Assembly: GCA_002311385.1 (NCBI GenBank)
Contig: DCAE01000139.1
Span: 1 to 7,518 of the forward strand
DNA from: Dehalococcoidia bacterium UBA1141
GTDB lineage: Bacteria; Chloroflexota; Dehalococcoidia; Lucifugimonadales; UBA3495
DNA: 7,518 bases
Reading direction: 5' to 3'
Below, one piece after another: positions 1 to 5,936 of this stretch. The notes under the pieces are model-generated. The model was given only the letters and a program-made list of their open reading frames with translations, did not search any database and was not told the origin of the DNA. Made by a program: the position numbers and the translations under genes. How positions within the stretch are numbered: position 1 is the stretch's first letter; each line of letters opens with the position of its first letter.

Positions 1-23
1 ATAATCCTGGGCCGTAAATCCTA

Positions 24-33
24 AGAGCGCTCT
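24..33. repeat. 10-nt perfect palindrome downstream of the monooxygenase gene
   Basis: The sequence agagcgctct reads the same on both strands and overlaps the stop codon of the luciferase-like gene. It has no T-rich tail on the minus strand, so it does not look like an intrinsic terminator. It may be chance. Confidence 0.2.
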
Positions 34-1132
34 AGTAAGGCTGGAAATCCCAAATCCCGGGGATGACCTGTTCGCCAAAGAGCTTTATGGACCGCATCAG
101 GTCTTCCTCTTCCAGCCAACCGAGATTGAATTCGGCGAAGACCGTGTTGAATAACCCCTCCGCCGCCGCCGCTTTTATTCTGTCAGACACCGTTTCCGGT
201 GAGCCTACGAAGACGAGGTTATGGTTTATTAAATACTCCACGTTGGCCATGTTGCGGGCAATCTCCGCCGATCCCCACTCTCCTCTCGTTTCATAGTTCT
301 TGATCAGTCTTTCCGTGTTCTCAAACCCGGCGTCGCCCACCCCAAAAACCTGGCTGAACGCATGGGCGATGTGAGGCGTGGCTTTCTTCACGGCCAACTC
401 GTCGGTTTCGTCCACATACACCAGCGTCCAGTATCCAATGTTGGGCTTTTGCGGGTGGCCCGCCTCTTTCCACAGGCGCAGGTACTCCTCATAGCGAGGC
501 GCCGCTTCTGTTCGGGGAAAGAACAACAGGTAGCCCGTGTTGACGCCCTTCTGGACCAAAAAGCGCAGCGTGGGCGCATCCCGCGACTGAATCCACATGG
601 GCGGGTGAGGTTGCTGCTGGGTCTTGACCGAAAGCCGCACGTTTTTGTACTGGTGGAAAGGGCCTTCAAAGCTAAAGGGCTCTGGGTCGGCAAAAGCCGC
701 TTTGACCAGGGAAACCAACTCCAAGGTCATCTCCCTACGCCGCTCAAAGGTCTCATCGCGGGAATCCCGGAAATGCGTGTAGTGGTTGTAGTACTCGGGG
801 ACGATGCCAGAAACTAGGCCCAGCTCGAGCCGGCCATGGAGTACATTATCCAGTACCGCCGTCTCTTCCAGAATGCGGATTGGGTCGTAAAGGGGAGCGA
901 TGTACCCCATCGGTCCCAACCGGATTTTCTTGGTGACAAGCGCGCCGCCGGTGCAGAAGACGGTGGGTGACGTCATCCAGCTTTCGTGGGGCAGAAAGTG
1001 GTGTTCAACAGCGAATCCATAATCAAAATCCAACTCGTCGGCCAAAGCCAACTCCCGCCATAGCTGGTCGTAGCGATCCGAGGGCGCCATCTCCGGCCGG
1101 TTCCAAACATGGGAGAAATAAGCGAATTTCAT
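32..1132 (-). CDS. Luciferase-like (LLM class) flavin-dependent monooxygenase
   Basis: This is a 366-residue cytoplasmic enzyme of the bacterial luciferase-like superfamily. Such enzymes use reduced FMN or F420, usually with O2, to oxygenate or oxidise small organic substrates. The sequence shows the family's landmarks: an N-terminal beta strand followed by Asp/Glu-rich helices, EHHF at residues 43-46, SPTV at 55-58 followed by an IRLG strand (70-73), DPIRILEE at 83-90, HGRLELGLVSG at 99-109, PPMWIQSRD near 177-185, and the C-terminal FVGSPETVSDRI near 308-319 that typically closes the barrel. Length is normal for the family and no lesion is visible. The ATG start is supported by GGAG (minus, 1144-1141) eight bases upstream and by a promoter at 1187-1214. 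It is transcribed alone, divergently from the recombinase-like frame. Cofactor (FMN or F420) and substrate cannot be assigned. I am confident of the family only. Confidence 0.93.
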   Translation of the reverse strand: MKFAYFSHVWNRPEMAPSDRYDQLWRELALADELDFDYGFAVEHHFLPHESWMTSPTVFCTGGALVTKKIRLGPMGYIAPLYDPIRILEETAVLDNVLHGRLELGLVSGIVPEYYNHYTHFRDSRDETFERRREMTLELVSLVKAAFADPEPFSFEGPFHQYKNVRLSVKTQQQPHPPMWIQSRDAPTLRFLVQKGVNTGYLLFFPRTEAAPRYEEYLRLWKEAGHPQKPNIGYWTLVYVDETDELAVKKATPHIAHAFSQVFGVGDAGFENTERLIKNYETRGEWGSAEIARNMANVEYLINHNLVFVGSPETVSDRIKAAAAEGLFNTVFAEFNLGWLEEEDLMRSIKLFGEQVIPGIWDFQPY

Positions 1133-1186
1133 TAGGCAGTCTCCGCTCTACGTATTGGCCGCCAGCGCACATCGATCCAAGCCCGA

Positions 1187-1214
1187 ATTATACGCTGCCG
1201 CATGGCTTAAACAA
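1187..1214 (-). promoter_or_regulatory. Predicted sigma-70-type promoter of the luciferase-like gene
   Basis: On the minus strand a perfect TATAAT (1192-1187) is preceded, 16 bases upstream, by TTGTTT (1214-1209). Transcription would begin near 1180 and give a leader of about 48 bases before the ATG at 1132, with GGAG in place for the ribosome. The -10 box is perfect, while the -35 box matches only its TTG half. The assignment assumes sigma-70-like consensus boxes apply in this organism. Confidence 0.5.
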
Positions 1215-1255
1215 GTAAACACATTGCTCCAGGTGTATGAGGAGTGAAATCCCCT

Positions 1256-1363
1256 CCGGCTTTGTCGAGAGTTCCCGGCTTTGCCGAGGATGCTCGATTC
1301 GATCGGCACTCGATGGCTTCGCCGTCGGACCTAAATCCCCCATTGCGAAAGGGGGACGTTTTT
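1256..1363. repeat. Cluster of four intergenic hairpins (REP/MITE-like)
   Basis: Four inverted repeats follow one another. Two direct copies of a 14-mer, ccggctttgtcgag (1256-1269) and ccggctttgccgag (1275-1288), differ at one base, and each folds on cggc/gccg around a ttt loop. A third hairpin pairs cgatggc (1311-1317) with gccgtcg (1321-1327) through one G-T wobble and a ttc loop. The fourth pairs tccccc (1336-1341) with ggggga (1351-1356) and is followed by five T (1359-1363). The last one looks like an intrinsic terminator for plus-strand transcription, but there is no plus-strand gene upstream for it to end. A dispersed intergenic repeat is therefore more likely. From memory, aaatccccc...gggggac elements recur in Chloroflexota and cyanobacterial intergenic DNA; only a genome search can confirm this. 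Confidence 0.5.
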
Positions 1364-2180
1364 GGTCACTCAGTTGGGATTGATTTTCGCCTGGCAGCTT
1401 TCGCTTTTGTTATATAGCCCTGGAAGTAGGCCGGCGCGTGGCCCGCAAGTTTTTCGCACACTGCCAGTCTACCGCAGAGAAGCCTACGATAGCGGCCCTG
1501 AACAAGTGGGCACACAGCGAATCCGAGGGTTAGAAGCCCCGTTGATTGCGAGGGAAGAAAAGTGGTGCTGGCACAACGAATCAGCCTGGTGCGCCGCAAA
1601 CTTCTCTTATTTGATGGCAATCGATGCCCGCCGAAACCTGCTTCAAGTTCCGGGTGTTGACGATGTGACCGTTCGGCTGGGGGATCACTTTGCTGCCAAG
1701 GCCATCGAGGATGGGGTGAACTCGGCCAAGCCTTTTTCAGACTCGTTCCCCGACGAGGCCTGGGACAACCTGGAGCAACTCCGGGACCTGTTTCTCCGCA
1801 AGGGTTATATCGGCCGCCAAGAAAAATTCCTCCGGCAACTGATTAACGCTGGCCTGTCCTATGAAGAGATTTCGGGCCTCCGATCGGGTGACGTCGTAGT
1901 CGATGGCGAATCGTTCTGGATCCACCGGGATGGCGCCGAAGCAGTGCAAGTTGGACCGGCATCCGTGGCCTGGCGATATTTCCAGCGGCGGGAGGAGTTG
2001 GGCCTTGATTGCTCACCAACGGGAGCGCTGATACGAAACCTGAGGGACCAATCGGTGCCAGCGGAAATTCTGGAAACCTACTTCGCCCATTCGCGCACCG
2101 CGCGGGTCTCCGCCGAAGCCACGGGCACCCTCTGTTCAGTTTTGTTACAAGCGAGGCAAGCGGCCAGTGGAATAGCGTAA
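1362..2180 (+). CDS. Degenerate tyrosine-recombinase-like protein, 5' end unreliable
   Basis: I do not firmly recognise this 272-codon open frame. Its second half (from about codon 85) has consistent coding character, with mostly G or C third positions. It contains AGLSYEEISGLRSGDV (residues 163-178), which aligns with the TGLRxxELxxLrwxDv box of tyrosine recombinases. This is followed by a beta-hairpin-like segment and a helix WRYFQRREELGL (204-215), as in the integrase catalytic fold. The first catalytic Arg would be Ser166, and no clear HxxR box or Tyr nucleophile follows, so recombinase activity is unlikely. The first in-frame start is a TTG at 1362 lying inside the T tract of a hairpin, with no ribosome-binding site. 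An in-frame ATG lies at 1614. The first 80 residues look non-native (several Trp and Cys), and a competing frame is open at 1384-1530. This is probably a decayed integrase relative, with low confidence. Confidence 0.4.
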   Translation: MVTQLGLIFAWQLSLLLYSPGSRPARGPQVFRTLPVYRREAYDSGPEQVGTQRIRGLEAPLIAREEKWCWHNESAWCAANFSYLMAIDARRNLLQVPGVDDVTVRLGDHFAAKAIEDGVNSAKPFSDSFPDEAWDNLEQLRDLFLRKGYIGRQEKFLRQLINAGLSYEEISGLRSGDVVVDGESFWIHRDGAEAVQVGPASVAWRYFQRREELGLDCSPTGALIRNLRDQSVPAEILETYFAHSRTARVSAEATGTLCSVLLQARQAASGIA

Positions 2181-2244
2181 CCGCTTCTGAGCAATTTACG
2201 GCCTTCCAACTTCATTATCCGCAATCACAACCATCACCATAAAA

Positions 2245-2248
2245 GGGG
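2245..2248 (+). promoter_or_regulatory. Ribosome-binding site of the amidohydrolase_2 gene
   Basis: An aaaagggg stretch ends six bases before the ATG at 2255 and fixes that start. No convincing -35/-10 pair is visible in the 74 bases between 2180 and 2255. Confidence 0.55.
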
Positions 2249-2254
2249 ACAATA

Positions 2255-3163
2255 ATGTTCAAAGTCAATGGCGACGAGATTTTTGTCATCGACGGCCACA
2301 TGCACAACTGGAATGTCAGCCGGGAAAACTGGCTTAACGATTACGGGGAAGGATGGATCAAGTGCTTCTACGATTACCATTCGGGCCTGAGCCCAGAGGA
2401 TTATGTGTGGCCTTTCGAAAAGTATTGCCAGTACGGTGAAGAGACCCTGGTCAAAGACCTCTTCCTAGATGGCCATGTCGACATGGGCATCCTAAATTCA
2501 ACTAATCTCTTCGAGTTTTTCAAAGAAGGCTTCAACCCCATTGAGAAAAACAATGTGCTGAAACAAAAGCACCCGGACCGCTTCATTCTCTGCGCCGCCT
2601 TTGACCCAAGAGATGAGGAAGCCGGCATGGACAAACTGCGACAGACGGTCGAAGGGTATCCGGTGGGTGGAGTCAAACTCTATACCGCCGAGTGGCGGCA
2701 AGGCTCCAAAGGCTGGAAATTGAACGACCCGTGGGCCTACAAATACTTGGAGTTAACCGAAGAGTTGGGCATCAAGAACGTCCACGTGCACAAAGGCCCG
2801 ACTATTTACCCGCTTAGCCGCGACGCCTTTGACGTTAACGATGTTGACTACGCCGCCACCGATTTCCCCAACCTTAACTTCATCATCGAGCACGTCGGCC
2901 TACCCAGGCTGGACGATTTTTGCTGGATTGCCACTCAAGAAAGAAACGTGTATGCCGGACTATCGGTAGCTATAGCTTTCATACATCCCAGGCCCAAATA
3001 CTTCGCCGAGATAATAGCCAACCTGCTGTTCTGGCTGGGCGAGGACAAGATTCTATTCGGCAGCGATTATGCTATCTGGAGCCCCAAATGGCTGATCGAA
3101 AAATTAATGGCCTTAGAATTGCCCGACCACATAAAGGAAGAATACAAGGTGTCACTTATTTAA
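2255..3163 (+). CDS. Amidohydrolase family protein (amidohydrolase_2, TIM barrel), prematurely stopped
   Basis: This encodes 302 residues of a metal-dependent hydrolase or decarboxylase of the amidohydrolase_2 (PF04909) type, the group that includes ACMSD-like decarboxylases. Visible metal or active-site residues are H15 and H17 in DGHMHNW, K141 in GGVKLY, H177 and H179 in NVHVHKG, H213 in IIEHVG, and D271 in LFGSDYAIW. The active-site set therefore looks complete. The predicted protein is soluble, with no signal peptide. The frame stops at TAA 3161-3163. Reading on in the same frame gives 39 more sense codons beginning SVKRKILGENAARLYEI, which is the characteristic last helix of this family. 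The ancestral protein was thus about 342 residues, and this product lacks its last 40 positions. The upstream recombinase-like frame ends 74 bases before it; the gene downstream is convergent. Whether the enzyme is decarboxylase, lactonase or amidase is not readable. Confidence 0.85.
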   Translation: MFKVNGDEIFVIDGHMHNWNVSRENWLNDYGEGWIKCFYDYHSGLSPEDYVWPFEKYCQYGEETLVKDLFLDGHVDMGILNSTNLFEFFKEGFNPIEKNNVLKQKHPDRFILCAAFDPRDEEAGMDKLRQTVEGYPVGGVKLYTAEWRQGSKGWKLNDPWAYKYLELTEELGIKNVHVHKGPTIYPLSRDAFDVNDVDYAATDFPNLNFIIEHVGLPRLDDFCWIATQERNVYAGLSVAIAFIHPRPKYFAEIIANLLFWLGEDKILFGSDYAIWSPKWLIEKLMALELPDHIKEEYKVSLI

Positions 3164-3283
3164 TCGGTAAAGCGCAAGATTCTGGGAGAGAATGCGGCCC
3201 GCTTGTACGAGATCGCCATACCAGCCCGAAAAGCCGCCCTCAGCAAAGACGAGATTGGCGTTCAACTAGCATCTGCCGGATAA
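3164..3283 (+). pseudogene. Severed C-terminal coding tail of the amidohydrolase_2 gene
   Basis: After the TAA at 3161-3163 the same frame encodes SVKRKILGENAARLYEI followed by about 22 more residues and a second TAA at 3281-3283. The K-R-K-I-L-G-x-N-A-A-R-L-Y box is diagnostic of the C-terminal helix of amidohydrolase_2 proteins and has no reason to persist in frame unless it was recently translated with the gene before it. One possible route is a single G-to-T change turning GAA into TAA at 3161. No start codon with a ribosome-binding site precedes the tail, so it is not a separate gene. Confidence 0.75.
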
Positions 3284-3317
3284 CTTCGCAGCATAAGGGA
3301 CGTCGCACGGACCGTTA

Positions 3318-3329
3318 GGCGTCGACGCC
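3318..3329. repeat. 12-nt perfect palindrome in the convergent gap
   Basis: The sequence ggcgtcgacgcc lies between the ends of the two convergent amidohydrolase genes. As RNA it gives only a four-base-pair stem with a tcga loop, and no T run follows on either strand. It is weak as a terminator. It could be a protein-binding site or chance. Confidence 0.25.
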
Positions 3330-3365
3330 CCCTTCTGCACAGCGGTTCAGATTATTTGTCAGCTT

Positions 3366-5138
3366 TTACTTTTTGACCTGGTAAAGGGGACCCCTAAGAA
3401 CCTGGCCCGGCAAGGCTCCGGTGTGCTCTCCATTTTCCAGTAAAACCTCACCGTTGACGATCACATAGTTAATCCCCGTGGCACCCTGCTTAACGTGCAT
3501 CTCCCCACCCGGGAAGCTGTACATGGGCTCACGAGGTGTCGATGTGATGGTGTCTGGGTCGAAGATGGTTATGTCCGCCGCCTTGCCCGCTGCAATGAAC
3601 CCCCGGTCGTGCAAGTCGTGCATGATGGCGGTTTTTCCGGTCATGCGATACACAGCTTCTTCCAGAGACATCACCTGCTTTTCCCGCACCCAGTAGCCCA
3701 ACAGGTGTGTGCTATAGGTGGTGCGGTCACCCTTGTCCGGTCGTGCGCCGCCGTCGGTGGTGCCGATAACGGTGTAGGGCGACCCGAATATCTCCCGCTG
3801 GGACTCCGTATCGTTGTTCCGGTCGATGACCTGGAAGCTGGTCCTTAGGTCGTCGTCCAAAACCAGGTCCAAGAAAGCGTCCATGATGCCCTTGCCCTGC
3901 TCCTTGGATATTTGTTCGATGCTCTTTCCGCTGTATTGCCGGTTCCTCTCCTCGTGGGCCATATAGACCTGAACCAAATCCCAGCGCCGGTTGAAGCTCA
4001 TCCGCCGCGTGCCCCGCTCCGCCTGATAGGAGTGGGTTCCTTCTGTCTCGACGCCTTCAAGACTCAGTGCCCGGCGTATCTCCGGGTCACGGAACGCCTG
4101 GATTCTCTCCCGCACCGGTTGGGCCATTACCGAATCCCAGGTCGTCATGCCCTGGAACACGGTTGTGGGGCTAATCATGTCCTCATCTTCCAGACCACCC
4201 AACCCTGCCCGAAGGTCGAAGATGGGCCCGGCCGTGGCCGACAGGCAGGATGCGTAGGCTCTGGTGCCAGACTTGAACGCATCCTCTAACATTTGAAGGT
4301 GTTCCTTCCACTCGTCGGGTTTGTTTAACTCTTGGGCCAAAAGATTGTACATGGCGGGTCGACCCGTCCTACGGGACAACTCTTGGGCGATGAGTGCTGG
4401 GGTTTTGTAGCCACCGGCTGCGCCGCCACTCACTTGGAATACCCCCGTGCCCATCTCGCCCAACACACTGCCTACGGCGTATCTCTCCTCATCGCTGGCG
4501 ACAGAGGATGGTACTTTGACGCCAAAAATCTCTTCACCTTGGTCGGCGAAATTGCCTACGCTGAACCCCAGAGCCCCGGCCTGAATCCCCTCCCGCACTA
4601 TGCGCTTCATAGCCTCTATCTCTTCGGGGGTCGCGACACGCTCTTGCGCTGCCTCGCCCATAACGTAACGCCTGACCCCGGAGTGACCAACCAGGCTACC
4701 CACGTTTATGCCACGGTTTCGACCCACGGCATCGAGGTATTCTGCAATGGATTCCCAAGCAAAATCCACGCCCTTTCGCTGGGCCGAAAGTGGAATTCCT
4801 TCCATCTTGTCGAACATCTGCATGTACCAGTCTCCATCCCCGGGCCGGGCCGGCGCTAACACAATCCCGCACTGGCCCACGATGATGGAGGTATTGCCGT
4901 TCAGGGAAGTGGAATTGACAATCGGGTCCCACATACACTGTGAGTCGAAATGAGTGTGATGGTCAATGAAGCCGGGAGCCACCACTCGGCCCTCAGCATC
5001 TATGGTCCGTGTTGCGGACTCGTTGAACTTGCCGACTCCAACGATTTTACCGTTGGAAACCGCCACGTCGGCGTAAAATCCCGGACCTCCCGAACCGTCT
5101 ATGACTCGCCCGTTTTTGATAAGCAGGTCGTATGCCAT
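3366..5138 (-). CDS. D-aminoacylase-like amidohydrolase (N-acyl-D-amino-acid deacylase family)
   Basis: This is a 590-residue cytoplasmic amidohydrolase of the Amidohydro_3 / D-aminoacylase family, which hydrolyses N-acyl-D-amino acids or related cyclic and linear amides. The N-terminal beta-sandwich strand is MAYDLLIKNGRVIDG. Metal-site residues are HTH at 61-63 within GFIDHHTHFDS, the bridging-type Cys90 in GQCG, and Asp near 462 in GTTDGG. The C-terminal sandwich closes with DRGFIAAGKAADITIFDP (about 511-528) and a NYVIVNGE strand. The two later histidines of characterised D-aminoacylases (HLR and SHLK positions) are not seen; the equivalent segment reads VFQVSGG. As I recall, a large uncharacterised branch with WDP and MEGIP motifs shares this. 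An ATG 15 bases upstream (5153) is in frame, but the ribosome site GGAGGA lies between the two, so 5138 is the start. Substrate is unknown. Confidence 0.88.
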   Translation of the reverse strand: MAYDLLIKNGRVIDGSGGPGFYADVAVSNGKIVGVGKFNESATRTIDAEGRVVAPGFIDHHTHFDSQCMWDPIVNSTSLNGNTSIIVGQCGIVLAPARPGDGDWYMQMFDKMEGIPLSAQRKGVDFAWESIAEYLDAVGRNRGINVGSLVGHSGVRRYVMGEAAQERVATPEEIEAMKRIVREGIQAGALGFSVGNFADQGEEIFGVKVPSSVASDEERYAVGSVLGEMGTGVFQVSGGAAGGYKTPALIAQELSRRTGRPAMYNLLAQELNKPDEWKEHLQMLEDAFKSGTRAYASCLSATAGPIFDLRAGLGGLEDEDMISPTTVFQGMTTWDSVMAQPVRERIQAFRDPEIRRALSLEGVETEGTHSYQAERGTRRMSFNRRWDLVQVYMAHEERNRQYSGKSIEQISKEQGKGIMDAFLDLVLDDDLRTSFQVIDRNNDTESQREIFGSPYTVIGTTDGGARPDKGDRTTYSTHLLGYWVREKQVMSLEEAVYRMTGKTAIMHDLHDRGFIAAGKAADITIFDPDTITSTPREPMYSFPGGEMHVKQGATGINYVIVNGEVLLENGEHTGALPGQVLRGPLYQVKK

Positions 5139-5144
5139 TACGCT

Positions 5145-5150
5145 TCCTCC
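5145..5150 (-). promoter_or_regulatory. Ribosome-binding site deciding the aminoacylase start
   Basis: GGAGGA on the minus strand lies six bases before the ATG at 5138. It would itself be translated if the upstream ATG at 5153 were used. This selects the shorter, 590-residue product. Confidence 0.75.
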
Positions 5151-5155
5151 CATTG

Positions 5156-5173
5156 GCTCCGATAATACGGAGC
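5156..5173 (-). promoter_or_regulatory. Inverted repeat with a possible -10 box upstream of the aminoacylase gene
   Basis: On the minus strand GCTCCG and CGGAGC (5173-5168 and 5161-5156) flank TATTAT, forming a perfect 6-bp inverted repeat with a 6-nt centre. TATTAT would be a reasonable -10 box, giving a start near 5155 and a very short leader. The best -35 candidate, TTGACT (5187-5182), is only 14 bases away, which is short. The palindrome could be an operator over the promoter or a leader hairpin. The evidence is suggestive only. Confidence 0.3.
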
Positions 5174-5292
5174 GAATTCCAAGTCAAGTCTCCAAGGTCG
5201 CACGTTTCCTTGAGGCAACGGGTTCACGTATTGAGGGTCGATGTAGATAGTCGTACACTATGCGATATTTAGCCGAAGGTCAACACAATTAG

Positions 5293-5936
5293 TTACCTCA
5301 GCAACTTTGATTTCAGATTCTCGAACTCATCACGGATCAGATAGCCCTTTTCCAACAATCCAGCCAACCGCTCCAGTTCGTCGATTGTCGTGTTCCTTTG
5401 ATTGCCATCATTGAGCAGGGCTACCAGGCTGGGATCAGCCTTCTTTATGTCGGATAATCCGCATAAGCCCATGACGATGTTGAGTTCGTTACGCAAAATA
5501 TTTAGGACGTGGCTCATACCGCCCTCACTGCCCACTGACAGCGCCCAAAAATGGGCCTGCCGATGAACACCGCTTTGGCCCCTAGGGCTAGGCATTTCAA
5601 CACGTCGCTTCCCCGGCGTACGCCGCCGTCAATGTACACCTCGGCGCGGTCGCCAACGGCCTCGACTATTTCAGGGAGCATTTGTATGGTTCCAGAGGTC
5701 CGATCCAAAGCGTGTCCGCCGTGGTTTGAAACCACCAGTCCCTCCACTCCGTATCCTGTGCATAGCCTGGCGTCTTCGGATGTCTGGATGCCCTTGATGA
5801 TTATGGGCATCGAGCTTAGGGAGCGCAGCCACTCCAAATCCGACCAGTTCAATGCTGACTCGAAGGAGTCGCCAAAGTTGTCCCAGTTGGGAAGGTCGGG
5901 CAGTTTGACGTCGACAAAGTTATGGGGTGTCCGACG
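5293..5936 (-). pseudogene. Remnant of an FMN-dependent alpha-hydroxy-acid oxidase (LldD/GOX family) with C-terminal SHOCT-like segment
   Basis: Two minus-strand frames together encode the C-terminal half of an alpha-hydroxy-acid oxidase. The first holds LPDLPNWDNFGD, WSDLEWLRSL, PIIIKGI (the FMN-contacting Lys, codon 5795-5793), SNHGGHALD (catalytic base His, 5723-5721), IDGGVRRGSDVLKCLALGA and VFIGRPIF. It then runs out of homology at the T5 tract (plus-strand A5, 5547-5551). The next frame resumes as WALSVGSEGG, HVLNILRNELNIVMGLCG and DPSLV, and ends at 5293. One extra base in the homopolymer would join them. The N-terminal part of the family (about 150 residues or more, including the membrane-proximal and early FMN-site region) is absent. 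Homology begins within a few codons of the GMC stop at 5920, and no in-frame ATG or GTG start exists there. Intact members are around 350-390 residues; this remnant is about 215. The usual substrate-binding Arg of the SNHG[AG]RQ motif is His here. It is non-functional as read. Confidence 0.85.
5296..5388 (-). other. SHOCT-like C-terminal segment of the oxidase remnant
   Basis: The last 31 residues of the remnant contain IDELERLAGLLEKG followed by YLIRDEFENLKSKLL. This matches the SHOCT pattern as I know it: a helix with LexLaeLrdxG, then I-x-x-E/D-E-F, then K-x-K-L-L. SHOCT is a short helical C-terminal domain found on otherwise unrelated bacterial proteins and is of uncertain function, perhaps in oligomerisation. 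It follows directly on the DPSLV end of the oxidase barrel through a short linker (ALLNDGNQRNTT). Confidence 0.6.

Noticed and set aside
1336..1363. Hairpin plus T run as a functional intrinsic terminator
   Set aside because: It points to the plus strand, where no gene lies upstream; the adjacent gene on the left is on the minus strand. A dispersed repeat is more likely.
1362..1364. TTG at 1362 as a genuine start codon
   Set aside because: It lies in the T tract of a hairpin, has no ribosome-binding site, and the following residues do not look like a native N-terminus. The feature is kept only because the later frame is coding-like.
3161..3163. Recoding of the internal stop as selenocysteine or pyrrolysine
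   Set aside because: The codon is TAA, whereas selenocysteine uses TGA and pyrrolysine TAG. No SECIS-like hairpin was noticed directly after it.
4332..4859. Plus-strand open frame of 175 codons opposite the aminoacylase gene
   Set aside because: It is antisense to a strongly conserved coding region and shows no recognisable motif or ribosome-binding site. It is a shadow frame.
5139..5153. Upstream ATG at 5153 as the aminoacylase start
   Set aside because: The strong GGAGGA site lies between the two ATGs and would be inside the coding region. The family N-terminus begins at MAYDLLIKNG.
5293..5595. A separate 100-codon small gene on the minus strand
   Set aside because: Its first residues are out-of-frame oxidase sequence, and the rest is the natural continuation of the oxidase C-terminus after a frameshift, plus the SHOCT-like tail.
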